Shown here: positions 8,577 to 15,228 of the stretch, in pieces
How positions within the stretch are numbered: the stretch's first letter is position 1
Layout: each line of letters opens with the position of its first letter
Assembly: GCA_000437255.1 (NCBI GenBank)
Contig: FR899101.1
Span: 62,853-85,284, forward strand
Length of the DNA stretch: 22,432 nt
Source of the DNA: Ruminococcus sp. CAG:403
GTDB taxonomy: Bacteria > Bacillota > Clostridia > Oscillospirales > Ruminococcaceae
Direction: 5' to 3'
Made by a program: the position numbers and the translations under genes
The notes under the pieces: model-generated
What the model saw: the letters and a program-made list of their open reading frames with translations, nothing else
What the model was told of the DNA's origin: nothing
Databases searched by the model: none

Positions 8577-8979
8577 TGCTATCCTATCATTTTTGTACGT
8601 TTATCCAAATATTGCCACTTTATATGTTAAAAATGCATAAAATTATCTGTCGAATCATAAAAATAAGAAGCACAATTCATAAATAAAATGAACATTTGTC
8701 CAGCTGTACCTTATCATTCTTTTTATTTTACGGCATTTTATTCCATTTCATTTTAGGAAACATTCTTTTTGCTCACGCAGCAAAACTGCCAAATTTACCG
8801 TAAGATTCATCCAACTCATTTCCAATTTGTGATTATTATGAATGATTTTCCATGTTTACATTTGGTAATCTTGCACAATGATTTAATTGAATCATTGTAC
8901 AAAATGCCATTCTGCCCATTGAAAACACATTCTTCCATATAATCTGCACGGTTTTGCATGCATTCCGTCATATTTTGAC
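8577..8979. other. AT-rich gene-free stretch with two dyads
   Basis: No credible gene is visible on either strand. Two symmetric elements stand out. A small hairpin at 8767-8785 has arms TTTTGCT and AGCAAAA with a 5-nt loop. A longer dyad at 8871-8902 has 13-nt arms TTGCACAATGATT and AATCATTGTACAA, with one mismatch and a 6-nt centre. Neither is followed by a clear T-tract, so they look more like protein-binding or RNA-structure elements than terminators. Confidence 0.5.
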
Positions 8980-9022
8980 AAAAAGGGCGATTGCTTTGCA
9001 TTTTTCCACCAAACAATCGCCC
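8980..9022 (-). terminator. Rho-independent terminator after ispF
   Basis: Minus-strand stem GGGCGATTG (9014-9022) pairs with CAATCGCCC (8985-8993) around a 20-nt loop, followed by a T-run. It starts 17 nt after the ispF stop codon. Confidence 0.85.
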
Positions 9023-9038
9023 TAAATTTTCATCAATA

Positions 9039-9521
9039 CTACAATGATGCACGTGTATGCAGCAGCACCACGCAATGTGCTGCAATGCCCTGCCCAGCAC
9101 CTGTAAATCCAAGTTTTTCTTCCGTTGTTGCCTTCACATTCACGTCATCCAATGAGACTTTACAAATAGCCGCAAGATTCTGCCGCATTTCCGGCAGATA
9201 AGCCGCCAGCTTCGGACGCTGACACAGAATGGTACAATCCAAGTTTTCCACGCCATAGCCTTTCGCCTGCACCAATTCCACGACATGTGCCAGCAGCTTT
9301 TTGCTGTCTGCACCGGCATAAGCCGGATCCGTATCCGGGAAATGCTGTCCGATGTCTCCCAAAGCAGCTGCACCCAGCAAGGCATCTGCAACCGCATGCA
9401 GCAAAACATCGGCGTCCGAATGCCCCAAAAGTCCCTTTTCATATGGAATTTTTACACCGCCCAGAATCAAATCCCGATCTTCTACCAAACGATGCACATC
9501 ATACCCATGTCCAATTCGCAT
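9039..9521 (-). CDS. ispF: 2-C-methyl-D-erythritol 2,4-cyclodiphosphate synthase
   Basis: 160 residues, the normal full length. IspF catalyses the fifth MEP-pathway step: it cyclises CDP-methylerythritol 2-phosphate to methylerythritol 2,4-cyclodiphosphate with release of CMP, as a cytoplasmic homotrimer that binds zinc. The metal ligands Asp8 and His10 (GYDVH) and His42 (HSDADVLLHA) are present, as are GDIGQHFPDTD and the C-terminal VNVKATTEEKLGFTG signature. The ATG at 9521 shares its A with the ispD stop (TAATG), and AAAGGAG lies 8 nt upstream, so translation is probably coupled to ispD. The neighbouring ispD supplies an earlier step of the same pathway; IspE is not in the window. Confidence 0.97.
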   Translation of the reverse strand: MRIGHGYDVHRLVEDRDLILGGVKIPYEKGLLGHSDADVLLHAVADALLGAAALGDIGQHFPDTDPAYAGADSKKLLAHVVELVQAKGYGVENLDCTILCQRPKLAAYLPEMRQNLAAICKVSLDDVNVKATTEEKLGFTGAGQGIAAHCVVLLHTRASL

Positions 9522-10228
9522 TACGTCGTCTCCTTTCGACTGCGCCGTTCCAGCAGCAGCTGTGCCAGATCAATGTCCTCCGGCGTCGTGATTTTCAAAT
9601 TGGTATAGTCTCCCTTCGTCAGAAAGACCTTACAACCCATCGCTTCTACCAACTGGCAGTCATCTGTAAAATCCAGTTGATGCTCCAGCGCAAAATCCAC
9701 TGCTTCAAAGTAAATCGATCGCCGGAACACTTGTGGTGTTTGAATTTGATACAGCTTGGAGCGATCCGGCGTGTCCACAATCAGCTCATCTTCCACCACT
9801 TTAATGGTGTCCTTCACCGGAACACCCAGCACAGCGCCTCCAAAAACAGAGGCATCCCGAATGGTGCGGCTGATTTGTTCTGGTGTAACCAGTGGCCGTG
9901 CACCATCGTGCACCGCAATGTAAGCCGTTTCTCTTGCAATTGCACGAAGCCCTTGAATCACGCTCTCCTGACGGGTTGCGCCGCCGGAAACGACTTGCCG
10001 CAGCTTGGTGATGCCACCCTGCTTGGCAAGCTCTGCAATGGTTTCTTGATCACAGGGACGTGCTACCACTACGATTTCAGCAATCCGCTCACACTGCTGA
10101 AAAGCAGCCATTGTAGTGCCAACCACTGTTTGGGTTCCGAGTGGCAGTAAAATTTTATTTTTCCCCTGCATTCTGGATGCACTCCCGGCACATACCAGAA
10201 TCGCAGAAGTATCCGGTGATGCTGTCAT
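9521..10228 (-). CDS. ispD: 2-C-methyl-D-erythritol 4-phosphate cytidylyltransferase
   Basis: 235 residues. IspD transfers CMP from CTP to methylerythritol 4-phosphate in the third step of the MEP isoprenoid pathway in the cytoplasm. The N-terminal nucleotide-binding signature AGSASRMQGKNKILLPL (about 14-30) contains the conserved Arg and Lys. VHDGARP (about 107-112), TPQVF and the C-terminal LTKGDYTNLKITTPEDI complete the family pattern. The start at ATG 10228 has AAAGGAG about 10 nt upstream and begins MTASPDTSAILVCAG; a longer in-frame start would run through the rex terminator hairpin. The hairpin at 10256-10296 ends only about 15 nt before the ribosome site, so ispD needs either readthrough from rex or a promoter within the rex 3' end, which I do not see clearly. 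Confidence 0.95.
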   Translation of the reverse strand: MTASPDTSAILVCAGSASRMQGKNKILLPLGTQTVVGTTMAAFQQCERIAEIVVVARPCDQETIAELAKQGGITKLRQVVSGGATRQESVIQGLRAIARETAYIAVHDGARPLVTPEQISRTIRDASVFGGAVLGVPVKDTIKVVEDELIVDTPDRSKLYQIQTPQVFRRSIYFEAVDFALEHQLDFTDDCQLVEAMGCKVFLTKGDYTNLKITTPEDIDLAQLLLERRSRKETT

Positions 10229-10255
10229 ATTGATTCTGCTCCTTTCCAAAGCAAT

Positions 10256-10296
10256 CCAAAAAGCTGCTCCTGTCAGCATCTGGCAGAAGCAGCTTT
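10256..10296 (-). terminator. Terminator or attenuator hairpin between rex and ispD
   Basis: Minus-strand arms AAAGCTGCT (10288-10296) and AGCAGCTTT (10260-10268) pair around a 19-nt loop that has internal pairing of its own (CTG/CAG), followed by a T-tract. The shape is that of a rho-independent terminator for rex, but its position just ahead of the ispD ribosome site also fits an attenuator. Confidence 0.7.
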
Positions 10297-10318
10297 CTAA
10301 GCATCATGCATGCGAGCA

Positions 10319-10966
10319 TCATGCTTGTGTATGAGGATCATGATGCAGCCGATACGACAACGTCATCAAGCTATCCCCCAAGTGCACATTTTCTACTTGT
10401 ATCATGGTTCGATCCACTGCCAAATCACAATGGCTGTAATTCCAAAAGCCACGGATTCCCAACGAAACCAGCTGTTCTGCCACTTCCTGTGCTGCTTCCT
10501 GCGGAATACAAAGCACCGCAGCACCCGGATGTAACTCCTTGCAAAACATCTCCACGGATTCCATTGGTTGTACCGGGAAGCCTGCAATTGTGGTTCCGCA
10601 TACAGCAGGATCATTATCAAAAATACCAATCAAGCAAAAACCGTTATCGGCAAATGAAATGTTATTAGCAACGACACGTCCCAGATTGCCTGCGCCAACC
10701 AGAATGGCTGGTATATGCAGATCCAACCCCAGGATGTGTTCCAGCTGCTGCCGCAGCATGCTCACATGGTAGCCATAACCCTGTTGTCCAAATCCGCCGA
10801 AACAGTTCAGATCCTGCCGGATCTGGGATGCAGTGAGTCCCATTCTCTGAGCCAGTTCCCGGGAAGAAATCCGCTCAATGCCGCTATGCTCCAATGCCGA
10901 TAAAAATCGGTAATACCGGGGCAGCCGGCGAATGACAGAATCAGAAACCAGTTGTTCTCTCTGCAT
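10319..10966 (-). CDS. rex: Redox-sensing transcriptional repressor Rex
   Basis: 215 residues, the usual length. Rex senses the NADH/NAD+ ratio: it binds DNA when NADH is low and leaves when NADH rises. The N-terminal winged helix (1-80) carries the recognition segment SSRELAQRMGLTASQIRQDLNCFGGFGQQGYGY. The Rossmann domain has VGAGNLG (90-96) and the acidic FDNDP that follows strand beta-2. A C-terminal helix (VENVHLGDSLMTLSYRL) is typical of the domain-swapped dimer. The ATG at 10966 has AGGAG 10 nt upstream. The gene starts 27 nt after icd and is probably the last gene of acn-traX-icd-rex, whose promoter carries a Rex-like operator, which implies autoregulation. The tail HHDPHTQA is encoded by a short imperfect repeat (AGCATCATGC twice). 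Confidence 0.97.
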   Translation of the reverse strand: MQREQLVSDSVIRRLPRYYRFLSALEHSGIERISSRELAQRMGLTASQIRQDLNCFGGFGQQGYGYHVSMLRQQLEHILGLDLHIPAILVGAGNLGRVVANNISFADNGFCLIGIFDNDPAVCGTTIAGFPVQPMESVEMFCKELHPGAAVLCIPQEAAQEVAEQLVSLGIRGFWNYSHCDLAVDRTMIQVENVHLGDSLMTLSYRLHHDPHTQA

Positions 10967-10993
10967 AAGTTCCGCACTCCTGTCTCAATCCAT

Positions 10994-12211
10994 TTAAGCC
11001 TGCATCAATTTTGCCAAGCGCTCATTGATGGCTTCCAGGAATTCCTTGGAGTTGACTTTCTTCTTGTTTTCCAGTTTGGAAATCAAATACAGGTCACCGG
11101 TCATGACACCTTCTTCAATGGTCTGAATGGTAGCCTGTTCCAGCTTATCGGCAAATGCACACAGCTCTGGTGTACCATCCAGTTCGCCTCTCTTCCGCAT
11201 TGCGCCGCTCCATGCAAAGATGGTGGCAACGGAGTTGGTGGAGGTTTCTTCGCCCTTCAAATACTTATAATAGTGACGCTGTACCGTACCATGTGCAGCT
11301 TCGTATTCATAAATGCCTTCCGGAGAAACCAGGACAGAAGTCATCATTGCAAGAGAACCATATGCAGTAGAAACCATATCGGACATAACATCTCCGTCAT
11401 AGTTCTTGCAAGCCCAGATATAACCACCGTTGGAACGAATCACACGTGCAACCGCATCGTCAATCAGGGTATAGAAATACTCAATGCCGGCAGCTTCAAA
11501 CTTTTCCTTGTATTCTGCATCGTAGATTTCCTGGAAAATATCCTTGAATGTATGATCGTACTTCTTAGAAATGGTATCCTTGGTTGCAAACCAAACATCC
11601 TGCTTCAGATCCAGTCCGTAATTGAAGCAAGCACGGGCAAATCCTGCAATGGAATTGTTCTTATTGTGCAGACCTTGGATAATACCATCGGTATCCTTGA
11701 AATCAAAGATCAGTTCCCGGGTTTCGTTGCCGTTTGCATCGGTTACAACCAGTTCTGCCTTAGAGCCCTGCTGCACCTTCATTTCGGTGTTTTTGTACAC
11801 ATCGCCATATGCATGACGGGCAATGGTAATCGGCTTGGTCCAAGTCGGAATGTATGGTTCTACCCCTTTGACCAGAATCGGGGTACGGAATACGGTACCA
11901 TCTAAAATAGCACGAATGGTGCCGTTCGGGGACTTCCACATCTGAGACAGATTGTATTCCGGCATTCTTGCAGCGTTCGGGGTAATGGTTGCACACTTTA
12001 CTGCAACGCCATATTTCTTAGTGGCATTGGCACTGTCAATGGTAACCTGATCCTTTGTCTTTTCCCGATACTCCAGACCCAGGTCATAGTATTCGGTGTT
12101 CAAGTCCACATAAGGGGTCAGCAAGATATCCTTGATCCACTGCCACAGAACTCTTGTCATTTCGTCGCCGTCCATTTCGACCAGCGGCGTTTTCATCTGA
12201 ATTTTTGCCAT
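10994..12211 (-). CDS. icd: NADP-type isocitrate dehydrogenase
   Basis: 405 residues. Catalyses oxidative decarboxylation of isocitrate to 2-oxoglutarate in the cytoplasm, normally with NADP+. The length and sequence fit the type II family (eukaryotic-like homodimers), not the E. coli type. Substrate-binding residues are visible in SPNGTIR (94-100), LDGTVFR (103-109) and the following ARHAYGDVY. The metal-binding NYDGDVMSDM and the coenzyme region EAAHGTVQRHY are present. The cofactor is inferred from the family. The ATG at 12211 has GGAGG 8 nt upstream; an upstream TTG would include the ribosome site in the coding sequence. The gene follows traX by 51 nt and precedes rex by 27 nt. With aconitase it converts citrate to 2-oxoglutarate for glutamate synthesis, probably as part of an incomplete TCA cycle. 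Confidence 0.96.
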   Translation of the reverse strand: MAKIQMKTPLVEMDGDEMTRVLWQWIKDILLTPYVDLNTEYYDLGLEYREKTKDQVTIDSANATKKYGVAVKCATITPNAARMPEYNLSQMWKSPNGTIRAILDGTVFRTPILVKGVEPYIPTWTKPITIARHAYGDVYKNTEMKVQQGSKAELVVTDANGNETRELIFDFKDTDGIIQGLHNKNNSIAGFARACFNYGLDLKQDVWFATKDTISKKYDHTFKDIFQEIYDAEYKEKFEAAGIEYFYTLIDDAVARVIRSNGGYIWACKNYDGDVMSDMVSTAYGSLAMMTSVLVSPEGIYEYEAAHGTVQRHYYKYLKGEETSTNSVATIFAWSGAMRKRGELDGTPELCAFADKLEQATIQTIEEGVMTGDLYLISKLENKKKVNSKEFLEAINERLAKLMQA

Positions 12212-12262
12212 GATGAAATCCTCCAAATTTTATTTTTTCAGCCAAATCCAATAGCTGTTCCG

Positions 12263-12997
12263 TCACAAAACCTGCTTGCAAATACCCAGCAGCAACAAAT
12301 GCGCCGGATAAAAGAAATAGAAAAACCATTTATGAAACGGCTTTTTGCTGCCGCTTTCTCCGTTATAGCCAAACTGAATGAGGAGCGGAACCAGAAAGAT
12401 TCCAAATTGGAACAATCCGCTCCACCAAGGAGATGCCCAAAATACACCCAAACAGCAGCATCCCGTGATCCAGCAAAATGCTGTCCACTTTTTCTTGGGA
12501 TTGTCCCGGTAACGAAACAGAACCAGTGCATAGAGCACATCAAAAATCGCCCAGTCTCCAAACAGGGAGAGCAGACAAAGCCCGATCGTTCCCAAGTACT
12601 TCATGCTGCTGGAACAGGTTCCCCGATCCCAGAGCCAAATCGCCAGCAAACTCAGCAGCAGCGTATACAGCACGCCAAACTGCGGATAAAATCCAACAAT
12701 CGAACCATCTTGTATCACGAGTGGCAGCGTGCCGTACTCAAAATACACAAAGGGAACCCAGGAAAACAGTGCAAATACACCCAGCCGCACCGCATACTTT
12801 CGCACATTCCGGGTATAGTGATACCCTTCTGCTACGAAATATGCCATAGTCGGCCCGGTCAATCTGCCAATGCCATGCATAACTTGCCCCAACAGCGTAT
12901 CCAGCGGCACAAATGCCCACGCAATATGGTCAATCAGCATGGCAACAATCACGAGGTATTTCAGCTGATTGCGGTTCAGTCCGTTCGACTGCGCCAT
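12263..12997 (-). CDS. TraX-family integral membrane protein
   Basis: 244 residues with about six to eight hydrophobic segments spread over the chain. The start, LNRNQLKYLVIVAMLIDHIAWAF, and the following IGRLTGPTMAYFVAEGYHYTRNVRKYAVRLGVFALFSWVPF match the TraX family (PF05857). The founding member is linked to N-acetylation of F-pilin, but chromosomal Firmicute homologues have no proven role and may be membrane acyltransferases. It ends PFHKWFFYFFYPAHLLLLGI, the typical C-terminus. The ATG at 12997 lies 9 nt after the acn stop; the Shine-Dalgarno is weak, so translation may be coupled to acn. Its presence between aconitase and isocitrate dehydrogenase is unexpected, and no conjugation genes are visible nearby. 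Confidence 0.88.
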   Translation of the reverse strand: MAQSNGLNRNQLKYLVIVAMLIDHIAWAFVPLDTLLGQVMHGIGRLTGPTMAYFVAEGYHYTRNVRKYAVRLGVFALFSWVPFVYFEYGTLPLVIQDGSIVGFYPQFGVLYTLLLSLLAIWLWDRGTCSSSMKYLGTIGLCLLSLFGDWAIFDVLYALVLFRYRDNPKKKWTAFCWITGCCCLGVFWASPWWSGLFQFGIFLVPLLIQFGYNGESGSKKPFHKWFFYFFYPAHLLLLGICKQVL

Positions 12998-13006
12998 GCC
13001 TTGGTG

Positions 13007-14950
13007 TTACGCTTCCTGCAATGCATTCCGGGTATAATCCAGCAAACCGCCAGCCAGGATAATATCCTTGGTACGTCCAGTCAGTTCACACAGAACCGGA
13101 ATTTCTGCGCCAGTTGTCTTGTTCACCAGGGTCAGAGTCGTTTCGCCAGCTTCTACATGCTTGCGTACATCTGCCAGTTCCAGCTCATCGCCCTGTGCAA
13201 TCTTGTCATAATCTGCTTCATGCACAAAGGTCAGCGGCAGAATGCCTGCATTGATCAGGTTCGCACGGTGAATTCTGGCAAAGCTCTTCACCAGAACCGC
13301 CTTTACGCCCAGGTACAGCGGAGCCAGTGCAGCATGTTCTCTGGAGGAACCCTGTCCATAGTTGGAACCGCCCACAATGATGCTCTTGCCCATTTCCTTG
13401 GCACGTGCCGGGAATGCTTCGTCGCATACTGTGAAGCAGTGCTGCGAAATTGCAGGAATATTAGACCGCAGCGGCAGAATCTTTGCGCCAGCCGGCATAA
13501 TGTGGTCGGTGGTAATGTTGTCGCCAACCTTCAAAGAGCAGCCTGCGGTAATGGTTGCATCCAGCGGTGCAGTTTCCGGGAACGGTTTGATGTTCGGCCC
13601 ACGCAGAATTTCTACGCTGTCCATTTCCTCTTCCGGTACCGGCAGAACGATCATATTGTCGTGTACCGTAAATTTCTCCGGCAGCACAAATTCCGGCATT
13701 TCACCCAGTTCCCGTGGGTCGGTCAGGTAACCGGTAATGGCAGAAGCCGCAGCCAGTTCCGGAGATACCAGATAAATCTGCCCATCCTTGGTTCCGGAAC
13801 GTCCCAGGAAGTTCCGGTTAAAGGTACGCAGAGAGATACCGCCGGAATTCGGTGCCTGTCCCATACCGATACACGGACCGCATGCACTTTCCAGAATTCT
13901 GGCACCTGCATCGATCATGATGCTCAGCAAGCCCATGTCTGCCATCATATTCAAAACCTGCTTGGAGCCCGGTGCAATTGCAAGAGAAACATCCGGATGA
14001 ACCGTTTTTCCCTTCAAAATGTGTGCCACTTTCATCATATCCAGCAAGGAAGAGTTGGTGCAGGAACCAATACAAACCTGGTCAATTTTCAGCTTGCCGA
14101 TTTCTGCCACGCTCTTAACGTTGTCCGGAGAATGCGGACAGGCGGCCAACGGAACCAATTCACTCAGATTGATTTCCACCAATTCATCATAAACAGCGTC
14201 TGGATCTGCCTTCTGTTCCGTCCAGACCTCGCCTCTGCCCTGTGCTTCCAGGAATGCCTTTGTCACTTCATCAGACGGGAAAATAGAAGTGGTTGCGCCC
14301 AGTTCTGCACCCATGTTGGTGATGGTTGCACGTTCCGGAACAGACAGTGTCTTTACGCCTTCGCCGCAGTATTCAATAACCTTGCCAACACCGCCCTTTA
14401 CAGACAGCCGCTTCAAAACTTCCAGAATTACATCCTTTGCAGCAACCCATGGAGACAACTTGCCGGTCAGTTCTACCTTTACCACCTTCGGACAGGTAAT
14501 ATAATACGTACCGCCGCCCATGGCAACAGCAACGTCCAAACCGCCTGCTCCCATAGCGATCATACCGATTCCGCCGCCGGTCGGTGTATGGCTGTCGGAA
14601 CCAATCAAAGTCTTACCCGGTACGCCAAACCGTTCCAGATGAACCTGATGACAAATTCCGTTGCCCGGACGGGAGAAATAAATGCCGTGCTTCTTGGCAA
14701 CACTGCCAATAAAACGGTGGTCGTCTGCATTTTCAAAACCGCTTTGCAGCGTATTATGATCGATATATGCAACACTGCGTTCGGTGCGAACTCTCGGAAC
14801 GCCCATTGCTTCAAATTCCAGGTAAGCCATGGTACCCGTTGCATCCTGCGTCAGGGTCTGGTCAATCCGGATTCCAATTTCCTGGCCTTTTACCAGTTCA
14901 CCTTCCACCAGATGTGCTTTCAGAATTTTTTCTGTAAGGGTCAAGCCCAT
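13007..14950 (-). CDS. acn: Aconitate hydratase
   Basis: 647 residues. Interconverts citrate and isocitrate through cis-aconitate with a [4Fe-4S] cluster. The cluster ligands are Cys297 in GSCTNSS and Cys357/Cys360 in SACGPCIGMG. Other signatures are IGSDSHTPTGGG (117-127), RNFLGRSGTKDG, and in the C-terminal swivel domain GGSNYGQGSSREHAAL (527-542) and FARIHRANLINAGILPL. The length of about 645 residues matches the mitochondrial-like bacterial aconitases of Clostridia, not the 890-residue AcnA. The ATG at 14950 is supported by AAAGGA about 9 nt upstream; ATG 14956 is too close to it, and an upstream in-frame start would include the ribosome site. It is the first gene of acn-traX-icd-rex, transcribed from a promoter whose -35 is covered by a Rex-like operator. 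As an oxygen-labile Fe-S enzyme it is a sensible redox-regulated target. Confidence 0.96.
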   Translation of the reverse strand: MGLTLTEKILKAHLVEGELVKGQEIGIRIDQTLTQDATGTMAYLEFEAMGVPRVRTERSVAYIDHNTLQSGFENADDHRFIGSVAKKHGIYFSRPGNGICHQVHLERFGVPGKTLIGSDSHTPTGGGIGMIAMGAGGLDVAVAMGGGTYYITCPKVVKVELTGKLSPWVAAKDVILEVLKRLSVKGGVGKVIEYCGEGVKTLSVPERATITNMGAELGATTSIFPSDEVTKAFLEAQGRGEVWTEQKADPDAVYDELVEINLSELVPLAACPHSPDNVKSVAEIGKLKIDQVCIGSCTNSSLLDMMKVAHILKGKTVHPDVSLAIAPGSKQVLNMMADMGLLSIMIDAGARILESACGPCIGMGQAPNSGGISLRTFNRNFLGRSGTKDGQIYLVSPELAAASAITGYLTDPRELGEMPEFVLPEKFTVHDNMIVLPVPEEEMDSVEILRGPNIKPFPETAPLDATITAGCSLKVGDNITTDHIMPAGAKILPLRSNIPAISQHCFTVCDEAFPARAKEMGKSIIVGGSNYGQGSSREHAALAPLYLGVKAVLVKSFARIHRANLINAGILPLTFVHEADYDKIAQGDELELADVRKHVEAGETTLTLVNKTTGAEIPVLCELTGRTKDIILAGGLLDYTRNALQEA

Positions 14951-15020
14951 GTTCATCAATCCTTTCTGTGCGTCGTATTCCCGGAACAAGTCCCAAAAGA
15001 CCTATTCTTTCACATATTCT

Positions 15021-15050
15021 ATTGTAACAAATCCGGCGCAGTCTTGTCAA
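15021..15050 (-). promoter_or_regulatory. Sigma-A promoter of the acn-traX-icd-rex operon
   Basis: Minus-strand -35 TTGACA (15045-15050), 18-bp spacer, -10 TACAAT (15021-15026), about 70 nt upstream of the acn ATG. The perfect -35 box lies inside the Rex-like palindrome. Confidence 0.8.
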
Positions 15051-15061
15051 GATTTTCACAA
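15044..15061 (-). promoter_or_regulatory. Candidate Rex operator over the acn -35 box
   Basis: The minus strand reads TTGTGAAAATCTTGACAA. It divides as TTGTGAA, a 4-nt centre and TTGACAA, an 18-bp palindrome with one asymmetric position. This matches the established Rex pattern TTGTnAAnnnnTTnACAA. It covers the -35 element, so binding should block RNA polymerase. The rex gene is the last gene of the same operon. Confidence 0.72.
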
Positions 15062-15123
15062 GGTTTTTTTCATTTCAAACGCAATCTTTCCTCCTGCCCG
15101 TTTTTTTTAAGGTTTTGGAAAAG

Positions 15124-15158
15124 CAAAAATGGGATGCGGCTAGAAGCTGCATCCCATT
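15124..15158 (-). terminator. Terminator after the metal-export ATPase
   Basis: Minus-strand arms AATGGGATGC (15149-15158) and GCATCCCATT (15128-15137) with an 11-nt loop, followed by TTTTTGCTTTT. It lies about 70 nt after the ATPase stop. The stretch from the stop to the hairpin (15159-15228) has no visible gene. Confidence 0.9.
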
Positions 15159-15228
15159 CATTTGAATTCTAATTTGCTGCCATACAGCTCCTGGCTGCAC
15201 AGCGGCAAGTGGATTGGCAATCCCGTTC

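Noticed and set aside
8816..9112. A 98-codon minus-strand frame after ispF
   Set aside because: It overlaps the 3' end of ispF and runs through the ispF terminator hairpin; its composition is not protein-like and no ribosome site is evident.
9287..10150. A 287-codon plus-strand frame
   Set aside because: Antisense to ispD and ispF, with low-complexity His/Cys/Pro-rich translation and no start signal.
10300..10346. Direct repeats AGCATCATGC and an inverted copy at the rex 3' end
   Set aside because: Short, at the coding end of rex, and encoding its His-rich tail; too little to call an attachment site or operator.
12299..15172. A 957-codon open frame on the plus strand
   Set aside because: It lies antisense to the well-supported acn and traX genes, its translation is rich in Cys, His, Arg and Gln with no domain I recognise, and it has no ribosome site. 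It is a codon-bias shadow.
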